Assembly (NCBI RefSeq): GCF_029227915.1
Contig: NC_079884.1
Span: forward strand, 30,692,001-30,756,000
DNA: 64,000 bases
Source: Hydractinia symbiolongicarpus
Lineage: Eukaryota > Cnidaria > Hydrozoa > Anthoathecata > Hydractiniidae
Direction of reading: 5' to 3'
Part shown: positions 1 to 12,097 of the stretch, in pieces
Position numbering within the stretch: the first letter of the stretch is position 1
Layout: each line of letters begins with the position of its first letter
Translations under genes and position numbers: made by a program
The notes under the pieces: model-generated
What the model was told of the DNA's origin: nothing
What the model saw: the letters and a program-made list of their open reading frames with translations, nothing else
Databases searched by the model: none

Positions 1-616
1 TAGTTTTTAAAGATGTTTTCATTTTTGATGAGACGCTGAATAAAAGAAGTTTAATCGACGGCAAACGAAAACCCGCCATTTCCCGTAAATCCCGAGCTTG
101 GCCCGTATAGTCGAATGTATACAAAGAAAGTACCCAGGAAGTAAACTCATTTCCCGAACGATTTTTAGAATTATTTAGTCACCACTAAAACGCATGAGAC
201 TTGTAGTTTTCAGAAATGTTTTCATTTTTGATGAGACATTTAATGAAAGTGGCTTAATCGCCGGCAAACGAAAACCCGCGATTTCCCGTAAATCCCGGGC
301 TTGGCTCGTATAGTCGAATGTATACAAAGAAAGTACCCAGGGAGTAAACTCATTTCCCGAACGATTTTTTAAATTATTTTTTCTCCACTAAAACGCATGA
401 GACTTGTAGTTTTCAAAAATGTTTTCATTGTTGATGAGACGCTAAATGAAAGGGGTTTAATCGCCGGCAAACGAAAACCCGCGATTTCCCGTAAATCCCG
501 GACTCGGCCCATATAGTCAAAAGTATACAAAGAAAGTACCCAGGGAGTAAACTCATTTCCCGAACGATTTTTAAAATTATTTTTTCACCACTAAAACGTA
601 TGAGACTTGTAGTTTT

Positions 617-636
617 CAAAAATGTTTTCATTTTTG
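617..636. other. Perfect 8-bp-arm inverted repeat CAAAAATG-TTTT-CATTTTTG, example copy
   Basis: CAAAAATG at 617-624 and CATTTTTG at 629-636 are exact reverse complements around a TTTT loop, so each such monomer can form a small hairpin or cruciform. Monomers with TAAAAATG keep seven of the eight pairs, and those with CAGAAATG lose one pair inside the arm. The element occurs once per 203 bp through most of the array. Non-B structures of this kind are common in centromeric satellites, but a function here is only inferred. Confidence 0.8.
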
Positions 637-709
637 ATGAGACGCCTAATGAAAGGGGTTTAATCGCCGGCAAACGAAAACCCGCGATTTCCCGTAAATC
701 CCAGGCTTG

Positions 710-725
710 GCCCGTATAGTCGAAT
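710..725 (-). other. CENP-B-box-like motif (spacer one base short), example copy
   Basis: Read on the minus strand the sequence is ATTCGACTATACGGGC. The CENP-B box consensus is NTTCGNNNNANNCGGGN. The TTCG, the A and the CGGG are all present, but three rather than four bases separate TTCG from A, so the motif is 16 rather than 17 bp. It recurs in every monomer ending CCCGTATAGTCGAAT (for example 101-116) and is lost where the monomer reads CCCGTATAGTCAAAA or CCCATATAGTCAAAA. CENP-B and related pogo-derived proteins bind such boxes in centromeric satellites, but whether a shortened spacer is tolerated is unknown. It may be coincidence. Confidence 0.35.
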
Positions 726-914
726 GTATACAAAGAAAGTACCCAGGAAGTAAACTCATTTCCCGAACGATTTTTAGAATTATTTTGTCACCACTAAAAC
801 GCATGAGACTTGTAGTTTTCAGAAATGTTTTCATTTTTGATGAGACGCTTAATGAATGTGGTTTAATCGCCGGCAAACGAAAACCCGCGATTTTCCGTAA
901 ATCCCGGGCTTGAC
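712..914. repeat. Representative full-length 203-bp monomer
   Basis: From CCGTATAG at 712 to the base before the next equivalent site at 915 is exactly 203 bp. Order of parts: CENP-B-box-like motif and GTATA/TATAC dyad at the start; AAAGAAAGTACC; a C-rich CATTTCCCGAACG; an AT-rich stretch of about 20 bp; CACCACTAAAACGCATGAG; the TTTTCATTTTTG dyad region; GAGACGCTTAATGA; then a more GC-rich end with GCCGGC, CCCGCG and CCCGGG. A hand count on a typical monomer of this phase gives 78 G+C of 203 bp and 13 CpG. The phase chosen is arbitrary. The length suits about one nucleosome plus linker, which is inference. Confidence 0.95.
714..731. other. Short dyad GTATA-N8-TATAC, example copy
   Basis: Five-base arms GTATA (714-718) and TATAC (727-731) flank eight bases that overlap the CENP-B-like motif. 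The dyad is kept in both the GTCGAATG and the GTCAAAAG monomer classes although the middle differs. It is lost in the class with GTCAAAAAAATAC that appears from about 41.3 kb. Five-base arms are short and their significance is uncertain. Confidence 0.5.
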
Positions 915-1724
915 CCGTATAGTCGAATGTATACAAAGAAAGTACCCTTTGAGTAAACTCATTTCCAAAACGATTTTTTGAATTATCTTTTCACCACTAA
1001 AACGCATGAGACTTGTAGTTTTTAAAAATGTTTTCATTTTTGATGAGACGCTGAAAAAAGAAGTTTAATCGCCGGCAAACGAAAACCCGCGATTTCCCGT
1101 AAATCCCAGGCTTGGCCCGTATAGTCGAATGTATACAAAGAAAGTACCCAGGGAGTAAACTCATTTCCCGAACGATTTTTTGAATTATTATTTCACCACT
1201 AAAGCCCATGAGACTTGTAGTTTTTAAAAATGTTTTCATTTTTGGTGAGACGCTGAAAAAAGAAGTTTAATCGACGGCAAACGAAAACCCGCCATTTCCC
1301 GTAAACCCCGGCTCGGCCCGTATAGTCAAAAGTATACAAAGAAAGTACCCAGGGAGTAAACTCATTTCCCGAACGATTTTTTGAATTATTATTTCACCAC
1401 TAAAGCCCATGAGACTTGTAGTTTTTAAAAATGTTTTCATTTTTGGTGAGACACTGAATAAAGAAAGTTTAATCGCCGGTAAACGAAAACACGCGATTTC
1501 CCGTAAATCCCGGACTCAGCCCGTATAGTCAAAAGTATACAAAGAAAGTACCCAGGGAGTTATCTCATTTCCCGAACGATTTTTTAAATTATTTTTTCAC
1601 CACTAAAACGCGTGAGATTTGTAGTTTTCAGAAATGTTTTAATTTTTGATGAGACGCTTAATGAAAGTGGTTTAATCGCCGGCAAACAAAAACCCGCGAT
1701 TTACCGTAAATCCCGGGCTTGGCC

Positions 1725-3142
1725 CGTATAGTCGAATGTATACAAAGAAAGTACCCAGGGAGTAAACTCATTTCCCGAACGATTTTTTAAATTATTTTTT
1801 CTCCACTAAAACGCATGAGACTTGTAGTTTTCAAAAATGTTTTCATTGTTGATGAGACGCTAAATGAAAGGGGTTTAATCGCCGGCAAACGAAAACCCGC
1901 GATTTCCCGTAAATCCCGGACTCGGCCCATATAGTCAAAAGTATACAAAGAAAGTACCCAGGGAGTAAACTCATTTCCCGAACGATTTTTAAAATTATTT
2001 TTTCACCACTAAAACGTATGAGACTTGTAGTTTTCAAAAATGTTTTCATTTTTGATGAGACGCCTAATGAAAGGGGTTTAATCGCCGGCAAACGAAAACC
2101 CGCGATTTCCCGTAAATCCCAGGCTTGGCCCGTATAGTCGAATGTATACAAAGAAAGTACCCAGGAAGTAAACTCATTTCCCGAACGATTTTTAGAATTA
2201 TTTTGTCACCACTAAAACGCATGAGACTTGTAGTTTTCAGAAATGTTTTCATTTTTGATGAGACGCTTAATGAATGTGGTTTAATCGCCGGCAAACGAAA
2301 ACCCGCGATTTTCCGTAAATCCCGGGCTTGACCCGTATAGTCGAATGTATACAAAGAAAGTACCCTTTGAGTAAACTCATTTCCAAAACGATTTTTTGAA
2401 TTATCTTTTCACCACTAAAACGCATGAGACTTGTAGTTTTTAAAAATGTTTTCATTTTTGATGAGACGCTGAAAAAAGAAGTTTAATCGCCGGCAAACGA
2501 AAACCCGCGATTTCCCGTAAATCCCAGGCTTGGCCCGTATAGTCGAATGTATACAAAGAAAGTACCCAGGGAGTAAACTCATTTCCCGAACGATTTTTTG
2601 AATTATTATTTCACCACTAAAGCCCATGAGACTTGTAGTTTTTAAAAATGTTTTCATTTTTGGTGAGACGCTGAAAAAAGAAGTTTAATCGACGGCAAAC
2701 GAAAACCCGCCATTTCCCGTAAACCCCGGCTCGGCCCGTATAGTCAAAAGTATACAAAGAAAGTACCCAGGGAGTAAACTCATTTCCCGAACGATTTTTT
2801 GAATTATTATTTCACCACTAAAGCCCATGAGACTTGTAGTTTTTAAAAATGTTTTCATTTTTGGTGAGACACTGAATAAAGAAAGTTTAATCGCCGGTAA
2901 ACGAAAACACGCGATTTCCCGTAAATCCCGGACTCAGCCCGTATAGTCAAAAGTATACAAAGAAAGTACCCAGGGAGTTATCTCATTTCCCGAACGATTT
3001 TTTAAATTATTTTTTCACCACTAAAACGCGTGAGATTTGTAGTTTTCAGAAATGTTTTAATTTTTGATGAGACGCTTAATGAAAGTGGTTTAATCGCCGG
3101 CAAACAAAAACCCGCGATTTACCGTAAATCCCGGGCTTGGCC
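1725..3142. repeat. 7-monomer higher-order unit, 1,418 bp, copy 2
   Basis: Near-identical tandem copy of 307-1724. The match ends at about 3160, where this copy reads CAAGGAAAGAACCCTGTGAG while the equivalent place after copy 1 reads CAAAGAAAGTACCCAGGGAG. The near identity of two adjacent 1.4-kb units, set against much larger differences between neighbouring monomers, is the hallmark of a recent higher-order duplication. Confidence 0.85.
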
Positions 3143-6100
3143 CGTATAGTCGAATGTATACAAGGAAAGAACCCTGTGAGTAAACTCATTTCCAAAACGA
3201 TTTTTTAAATTATCTTTTCACCACTAAAACGCATGAGACTTGTAGTTTTTAAAAATGTTTTCATTTTCGATGAGACGCTGAATAAAAGAAGTTTAATCGA
3301 CGGCAAACGAAAACCCGCGATTTCCCGTAAATCCCGGACTCAGCCCGTATAGTCAAAAGTATGCAAAGAAAGTACCCAGGGAGTTATCTCATTTCCCGAA
3401 CGATTTTCAAAATTATTTTTTCACCACTAAAACGTATGAGACCTGTAGTTTTCAAAAATGTTTTCATTTTTGATGAGACGCTTAATGAAAGGGGTATAAT
3501 CGCCGGCAAACGAAAACCCGCGATTTCCCGTAAATCCCGGGCTTGACCCGTATAGTCGAATGTATACAAAGAAAGTACCCTTTGAGTAAACTCATTTCCA
3601 AAACGATTTTTTAAATTATCTTTTCACCACTAAAACGCATGAGACTTGTAGTTTTTAAAAATGTTTTCATTTTTGATGAGACGCTGAATAAAAGAAGTTT
3701 AATCGACGGCAAACGAAAACCCGCGATTTCCCGTAAATCCCGGACTCAGCCCGTATAGTCAAAAGTATGCAAATAAAGTACCCAGGGAGTTATCTCATTT
3801 CCCTAACGATTTTTTAAATTATTTTTTCACCACTAAAACGTATGAGACTTGTAGTTTTCAGAAATGTTTTCATTTTTGATGAGATGCTTAATGAAAGGGG
3901 TTTAATCGCCGGCAAACGAAAACCTGCGATTTCCCGTAAATCCCAGGCTTGGCCCGTATAGTCGAATGTATACAAAGAAAGTACCCAGGAAGTAAACTCA
4001 TTTCCCGAACGATTTTTAGAATTATTTAGTCACCACTAAAACGCATGAGACTTGTAGTTTTCAGAAATGTTTTCATTTTTGATGAGACATTTAATGAAAG
4101 TGGCTTAATCGCCGGCAAACGAAAACCCGCGATTTCCCGTAAATCCCGGGCTTGGCTCGTATAGTCGAATGTATACAAAGAAAGTACCCAGGGAGTAAAC
4201 TCATTTCCCGAACGATTTTTTAAATTATTTTTTCTCCACTAAAACGCATGAGACTTGTAGTTTTCAAAAATGTTTTCATTGTTGATGAGACGCTAAATGA
4301 AAGGGGTTTAATCGCCGGCAAACGAAAACCCGCGATTTCCCGTAAATCCCGGACTCGGCCCATATAGTCAAAAGTATACAAAGAAAGTACCCAGGGAGTA
4401 AACTCATTTCCCGAACGATTTTTAAAATTATTTTTTCACCACTAAAACGTATGAGACTTGTAGTTTTCAAAAATGTTTTCATTTTTGATGAGACGCCTAA
4501 TGAAAGGGGTTTAATCGCCGGCAAACGAAAACCCGCGATTTCCCGTAAATCCCAGGCTTGGCCCGTATAGTCGAATGTATACAAAGAAAGTACCCAGGAA
4601 GTAAACTCATTTCCCGAACGATTTTTAGAATTATTTTGTCACCACTAAAACGCATGAGACTTGTAGTTTTCAGAAATGTTTTCATTTTTGATGAGACGCT
4701 TAATGAATGTGGTTTAATCGCCGGCAAACGAAAACCCGCGATTTTCCGTAAATCCCGGGCTTGACCCGTATAGTCGAATGTATACAAAGAAAGTACCCTT
4801 TGAGTAAACTCATTTCCAAAACGATTTTTTGAATTATCTTTTCACCACTAAAACGCATGAGACTTGTAGTTTTTAAAAATGTTTTCATTTTTGATGAGAC
4901 GCTGAATAAAAGAAGTTTAATCGACGACAAACGAAAACCCGCCATTTCCCGTAAACCCCGGCTCGGCCCGTATAGTCAAAAGTATACAAAGAAAGTACCC
5001 AGGGAGTAAACTCATTTCCCGAACGATTTTTTGAATTATTATTTCACCACTAAAGCCCATGAGACTTGTAGTTTTTAAAAATGTTTTCATTTTTGGTGAG
5101 ACACTGAATAAAGAAAGTTTAATCGCCGGTAAACGAAAACACGCGATTTCCCGTAAATCCCGGACTCAGCTCGTATAGTCAAAAGTATACAAAGAAAGTA
5201 CCCAGGGAGTTATCTCATTTCCCGAACGATTTTTTAAATTATTTTTTCACCACTAAAACGTGTGAGATTTGTAGTTTTCAGAAATGTTTTAATTTTTGAT
5301 GAGACGCTTAATGAAAGTGGTTTAATCGCCGGCAAACAAAAACCCGCGATTTACCGTAAATCCCGGGCTTGGCCCGTATAGTCGAATGTATACAAGGAAA
5401 GAACCCTGTGAGTAAACTCATTTCCAAAACGATTTTTTAAATTATCTTTTCACCACTAAAACGCATGAGACTTGTAGTTTTAAAAAATGTTTTCATTTTC
5501 GATGAGACGCTGAATAAAAGAAGTTTAATCGACGGCAAACGAAAACCCGCGATTTCCCGTAAATCCCGGACTCAGCCCGTATAGTCAAAAGTATGCAAAG
5601 AAAGTACCCAGGGAGTTATCTCATTTCCCGAACGATTTTCAAAATTATTTTTTCACCACTAAAACGTATGAGACCTGTAGTTTTCAAAAATGTTTTCATT
5701 TTTGATGAGACGCTTAATGAAAGGGGTATAATCGCCGGCAAACGAAAACCCGCGATTTCCCGTAAATCCCGGGCTTGGCCCGTATAGTCGAATGTATACA
5801 AAGAAAGTACCCTTTGAGTAAACTCATTTCCAAAACGATTTTTTAAATTATCTTTTCACCACTAAAACGCATGAGACTTGTAGTTTTTAAAAATGTTTTC
5901 ATTTTTGATGAGACGCTGAATAAAAGAAGTTTAATCGACGGCAAACGAAAACCCGCGATTTCCCGTAAATCCCGGACTCAGCCCGTATAGTCAAAAGTAT
6001 GCAAATAAAGTACCCAGGGAGTTATCTCATTTCCCGAACGATTTTTTAAATTATTTTTTCACCACTAAAACGTATGAGACTTGTAGTTTTCAGAAATGTT

Positions 6101-8884
6101 TTCATTTTTGATGAGATGCTTAATGAAAGGGGTTTAATCGCCGGCAAACGAAAACCTGCGATTTCCCGTAAATCCCAGGCTTGGCCCGTATAGTCGAATG
6201 TATACAAAGAAAGTACCCAGGAAGTAAACTCATTTCCCGAACGATTATTAGAATTATTTTGTCACCACTAAAACGCATGAGACTTGTAATTTTCAGAATT
6301 GTTTTCATTTTTGATGAGACGCTTAATGAATGTGGTTTAATCGCCGGCAAACGAAAACCCGAGATTTTCCGTAAATCCCGGGCTTGGCCCGTATAGTCGA
6401 ATGTATACAAAGAAAGTACCCTTTGAGTAAACTCATTTCCAAAACGATTTTTTAAATTATCTTTTCACCACCAAAACGCATGAGACTTGTAGTTTTTAAA
6501 AATGTTTTCATTTTTGATGAGACGCTGAATAAAAGAAGTTTAATCGACGGCAAACGAAAACCCGCCATTTCCCGTAAACCCCGGACTCGGCCCGTATAGT
6601 CAAAAGTATACAAAGAAAGTACCCAGGGAGTAAACTCATTTCCCGAACGATTTTTTAAATTATTTTTTCACCACTAAAACGTATGAGACTTGTAGTTTTC
6701 AGAAATGTTTTCATTTTTCATGAGACATTTAATGAAAGTGGCTTAATCGCCGGCAAACGAAAACCCGCGATTTCCCGTAAATCCCGGGCTTGGCTCGTAT
6801 AGTCGAATGTATACAAAGAAAGTACCCAGGGAGTAAACTCATTTCCCGAACGATTTTTTAAATTACTTTTTCTCCACTAAAACGCATGAGACTTGTAGTT
6901 TTCAAAAATGTTTTCATTTTTGATGAGACGCTTAATGAAAGGGGTTTAATCGCCGGCAAACGAAAACCTGCGATTTCCCGTAAATCCCAGGCTTGGCCCG
7001 TATAGTCGAATGTATACAAAGAAAGTACCCAGGAAGTAAACTCATTTCCCGAACGATTTTTAGAATTATTTAGTCACCACTAAAACGCATGAGACTTGTA
7101 GTTTTCAGAAATGTTTTCATTTTTGATGAGATGCTTAATGAATGTGGTTTAATCGCCGGCAAACAAAAACCCGCGATTTTCCGTAAATCCCGAGCTTGGC
7201 CCGTATAGTCGAATGTATACAAAGAAAGTACCCAGGAAGTAAACTCATTTCCCGAACGATTTTTAGAATTATTTAGTCACCACTAAAACGCATGAGACTT
7301 GTAGTTTTCAGAAATGTTTTCATTTTTGATGAGACATTTAATGAAAGTGGCTTAATCGCCGGCAAACGAAAACCCGCGATTTCCCGTAAATCCCGGGCTT
7401 GGCTCGTATAGTCAAATGTATACAAAGAAAGTACCCAGGGAGTAAACTCATTTCCCGAACGATTTTTAAAATTATTTTTTCGCCACTAAAACGCATGAGA
7501 CTTGTAGTTTTCAGAAATGTTTTCATTTTTGATGAGACATTTAATGAAAGTGGCTTAATCGCCGGCAAACGAAAACCCGCGATTTCCCGTAAATCCCGGA
7601 CTCGGCCCATATAGTCAAAAGTATACAAAGAAAGTACCCAGGGAGTAAACTCATTTCCCGAACGATTTTTAAAATTATTTTTTCGCCACTAAAACGTATG
7701 AGACTTGTAGTTTTCAAAAATGTTTTCATTTTTGATGAGACGCCTAATGAAAGGGGTTTAATCGCCGGCTAACGAAAACCCGCGATTTCCCGTAAATCCC
7801 AGGCTTGGCCCGTATAGTCAAATGTATACAAAGAAAGTACCCAGGAAGTAAACTCATTTCCCGAACGATTTTTAGAATTATTTTGTCACCACTAAAACGC
7901 ATGAGACTTGTAGTTTTCAGAAATGTTTTCATTTTTGATGAGACGCTTAATGAATGTGGTTTAATCGCCGGCAAACGAAAACCCGCGATTTTCCGTAAAT
8001 CCCGGGCTTGGCCCGTATAGTCGAATGTATACAAAGAAAATACCCTTTGAGTAAACTCATTTCCAAAACGATTTTTTGAATTATCTTTTCACCACTAAAA
8101 CGCATGAGACTTGTAGTTTTTAAAAATGTTTTCATTTTTGATGAGACGCTGAATAAAAGAAGTTTAATCGACGGCAAACGAAAACCCGCCATTTCCCGTA
8201 AACCCCGGCTCGGCCCGTATAGTCAAAAGTATACAAAGAAAGTACCCAGGGAGTAAACTCATTTCCCGAACGATTTTTTGAATTATTATTTCACCACTAA
8301 AGCCCATGAGACTTGTAGTTTTTAAAAATGTTTTCATTTTTGATGAGACGCTGAATAAAGAAAGTCTAATCGCGGGTAAACGAAAACCCGCTATTTCCCG
8401 TAAATCCCGGACTCAGCCCGTATAGTCAAAAGTATACAAAGAAAGTACCCAGGGAGTTATCTCATTTCCCGAACGATTTTTTAAATTTTTTTTTCACCAC
8501 TAAAACGCGTGAGATTTGTAGTTTTCAGAAATGTTTTAATTTTTGATGAGACGCTTAATGAAAGTGGTTTAATCGCCGGCAAACAAAAACCCGCGATTTA
8601 CCGTAAATCCCGGGCTTGGCCCGTATAGTCGAATGTATACAAGGAAAGAACCCTGTGAGTAAACTCATTTCCAAAACGATTTTTTAAATTATCTTTTCAC
8701 CACTAAAACGCATGAGACTTGTAGTTTTCAAAAATGTTTTCATTTTTGATGAGACGCTGAATAAAAGAAGTTTAATCGCCGGCTAACGAAAACCTGCGAT
8801 TTCCCGTAAATCCCGGACTCGGCCCGTATAGTCAAAAGTATACAAAGAAAGTACCCAGGGAGTAAACTCATTTCCCAAACGATT
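3143..8884. repeat. Left block continuation with nested 11-mer and 19-mer-spaced duplications
   Basis: About 28 monomers with no sequence other than satellite. Two long-range copies are visible. Sequence around 97-1037 recurs at 3948-4888 (shift 3,851 bp, 19 monomers less 6 bp), including the distinctive GGCTCG variant at 304 and 4155. Sequence around 2700-4013 recurs at 4932-6245 (shift 2,232 bp, 11 monomers less 1 bp). Relative to 849-1320, the copy at 4700-4970 lacks one whole monomer. From 6.3 to 8.9 kb related monomers continue in a different order, and I do not resolve a clean unit. Confidence 0.75.
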
Positions 8885-10711
8885 TTTTAAATTATTTTTT
8901 CTCCACTAAAACGCATGAGACTTGTAGTTTTCAAAAATGTTTTCATTTTTGATGAGACGCTAAATGAAAGGGGTTTAATCGCCGGCAAGCGAAAACCCGC
9001 GATTTCCCGTAAATCCCGGACTCGGCCCATATAGTCAAAAGTATACAAAGAAAGTACCCAGGGAGTAAACTCATTTCCCGAACGATTTTTAAAATTATTT
9101 TTTCACCACTAAAACGTATGAGACTTGTAGTTTTCAAAAATGTTCTCATTTTTGATGACACGCTTAATGAAAGGGGTTTAATCGCCGGCAAACGAAAACC
9201 CGCGATTTCCCGTAAATCCCAGGCTTGGCCCGTATAGTCGAATGTATACAAAGAAAGTACCCAGGGAGTTATCTCATTTCCCGAACGATTTTTTAAATTA
9301 TTTTTTCACCACTAAAACGCGTGAGATTTGTAGTTTTCGGAAATGTTTTCATTTTTGATGAGACGCTTAATGAGTGTGGTTTAATCGCCGGCAAACGAAA
9401 ACCCGCGATTTTCCGTAAATCCCAGGCTTGGCCCGTATAGTCGAATGTATACAAAGAAAGTACCCTGTGAGTAAACTCATTTCCCGAACGATTTTTAGAA
9501 TTATTTTGTCACCATTAAAACGCATGAGACTTGTAGTTTTCAGAAATGTGTTCATTTTTGATGAGACGCTTAATGAATGTGGTTTAATCGCCGGCAAACG
9601 AAAACCCGCGATTTTCCGTAAATCCTGGGCTTGGCCCGTATAGTCGAATGTATACAAAGAAAGTACCCTTTGAGTAAACTCATTTCCAAAACGATTTTTT
9701 AAATTATCTTTTCACCACTAAAACGCATGAGACTTGTAGTTTTCAAAAATGTTTTCATTTCTGATGAGACGCTGAATAAAAGAAGTTTAATCGACGGTAA
9801 ACGAAAACCCGCCATTTCCCGTAAACCCCGGACTCGGCCCGTATAGTCAAAAGTATACAAAGAAAGTACACAGGGAGTAAACTCATTTCCCGAACGATTT
9901 TTTGATTTATTATTTCACCACTAAAGCCCATGAGACTTGTAGTTTTTAAAAATGTTTTCATTTTTGATGAGACGCTGAATAAAGGAAGTTTAATCGCCGG
10001 TAAACGAAAACCCGCGATTTCCCGTAAATCCCGGTCTCAGCCCGTATAGTCAAAAGTATACAAAGAAAGTACCCAGGGAGTTATCTCATTTCCCGAACGA
10101 TTTTTTAAATTATTTTTTCACCACTAAAACGCGTGAGATTTGTAGTTTTCAGAAATGTTTTCATTTTTGATGAGACGCTTAATGAAAGTGGTTTAATCGC
10201 CGGCAAACAAAAACCCGCGATTTACCGTAAATCCCGGGCTTGGCCCGTATAGTCGAATGTATACAAGGAAAGAACCCTGTGAGTAAACTCATTTCCCGAA
10301 CGATTTTTTAAATTATCTTTTCACCACTAAAACGCATGAGACTTGTAGTTTTTAAAAATGTTTTCATTTTTGATGAGACGCTGAATAAAGGAAGTTTAAT
10401 CGCCGGTAAACGAAAACCCGCGATTTCCCGTAAATCCCAGACTCAGCCCGTATAGTCAAAAGTATACAAAGAAAGTACCCAGGGAGTAAACTTATTTCCC
10501 GAACGATTTTTTAAATTAATTTTTCACCACTAAAACGTATGAGACTTGTAGTTTTCAGAAATGTTTTCATTTTTGATGAGACGCTTAATGAGTGTGGTTT
10601 AATCGCCGGCAAACGAAAACCCGCGATTTTCAATAAATCCCAGGCTTGGCCCGTATAGTCGAATGTATACAAAGAAAGTACCCTGTGAGTAAACTCATTT
10701 CCAAAACGATT
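8885..10711. repeat. 9-monomer spaced unit, 1,827 bp, copy 1
   Basis: Sequence from about 8885 to 10270 recurs 1,827 bp (9 x 203) downstream, sharing private variants such as TGTTCTCATTTTTGATGACAC at about 9143 and the ACACAGGGAG change at about 9868. The final 440 bp of this unit (10271-10711) is not matched after the second copy. Confidence 0.8.
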
Positions 10712-12097
10712 TTTTAAATTATTTTTTCTCCACTAAAACGCATGAGACTTGTAGTTTTCAAAAATGTTTTCATTTTTGATGAGACGCTAAATGAAAGGGG
10801 TTTAATCGCCGGCAAGCGAAAACCCGCGATTTCCCGTAAATCCCGGACTCGGCCCATATAGTCAAAAGTATACAAAGAAAGTACCCAGGGAGTAAACTCA
10901 TTTCCCGAACGATTTTTAAAATTATTTTTTCACCACTAAAACGTATGAGACTTGTAGTTTTCAAAAATGTTCTCATTTTTGATGACACGCTTAATGAAAG
11001 GGGTTTAATCGCCGGCAAACGAAAACCCGCGATTTCCCGTAAATCCCAGGCTTGGCCCGTATAGTCGAATGTATACAAAGAAAGTACCCAGGGAGTTATC
11101 TCATTTCCCGAACGATTTTTTAAATTATTTTTTCACCACTAAAACGCGTGAGATTTGTAGTTTTCGGAAATGTTTTCATTTTTGATGAGACGCTTAATGA
11201 GTGTGGTTTAATCGCCGGCAAACGAAAACCCGCGATTTTCCGTAAATCCCAGGCTTGGCCCGTATAGTCGAATGTATACAAAGAAAGTACCCTGTGAGTA
11301 AACTCATTTCCTGAACGATTTTTAGAAATTTTTTGTCACCATTAAAACGCATGAGACTTGTAGTTTTCAGAAATGTGTTCATTTTTGATGAGACGCTTAA
11401 TGAATGTGGTTTAATCGCCGGCAAACGAAAACCCGCGATTTTCCGTAAATCCTGGGCTTGGCCCGTATAGTCGAATGTATACAAAGAAAGTACCCTTTGA
11501 GTAAACTCATTTCCAAAACGATTTTTTAAATTATCTTTTCACCACTAAAACGCATGAGACTTGTAGTTTTCAAAAATGTTTTCATTTCTGATGAGACGCT
11601 GAATAAAAGAAGTTTAATCGACGGTAAACGAAAACCCGCCATTTCCCGTAAACCCCGGACTCGGCCCGTATAGTCAAAAGTATACAAAGAAAGTACACAG
11701 GGAGTAAACTCATTTCCCGAACGATTTTTTGATTTATTATTTCACCACTAAAGCCCATGAGACTTGTAGTTTTTAAAAATGTTTTCATTTTTGATGAGAC
11801 GCTGAATAAAGGAAGTTTAATCGCCGGTAAACGAAAACCCGCGATTTCCCGTAAATCCCGGACTCAGCCCGTATAGTCAAAAGTATACAAAGAAAGTACC
11901 CAGGGAGTTATCTCATTTCCCGAACGATTTTTTAAATTATTTTTTCACCACTAAAACGCGTGAGATTTGTAGTTTTTAGAAATGTTTTCATTTTTGATGA
12001 GACGCTTAATGAAAGTGGTTTAATCGCCGGCAAACAAAAACCCGCGATTTACCGTAAATCCCGGGCTTGGCCCGTATAGTCGAATGTATACAGAGAA
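10712..12097. repeat. 9-monomer spaced unit, copy 2 (partial)
   Basis: Repeats 8885-10270 with few changes, for example GAACGATTTTTAGAAATTTTTTG at about 11313 where copy 1 has GAATTATTTTG. The match ends near 12090, where CAGAGAAAGAACCCTGTGAA replaces CAAGGAAAGAACCCTGTGAG. Confidence 0.8.

Larger units (their letters stand above)
307..1724. repeat. 7-monomer higher-order unit, 1,418 bp, copy 1
   Basis: Sequence from about 307 recurs almost base for base 1,418 bp downstream (for example GTTTTCATTG at 421 and 1839; TACAAAGAAA at 323 and 1741). Seven monomers would be 1,421 bp; small deletions, such as the shortened GCTGAAAAAAG at about 1050 and 1251, account for the difference. Left of 307 the alignment breaks down (GGCTTAATCG against GGTTTAATCG, GGCTCG against GGCCCG). 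Boundaries are by eye. Confidence 0.85.

Noticed and set aside
710-731. RNA polymerase III B-box or tRNA-derived element (GTCGAATG resembles GTTCGAAT)
   Set aside because: One base is missing from the core, there is no A-box at suitable spacing, and no cloverleaf can be drawn. The repeat does not look like a SINE.
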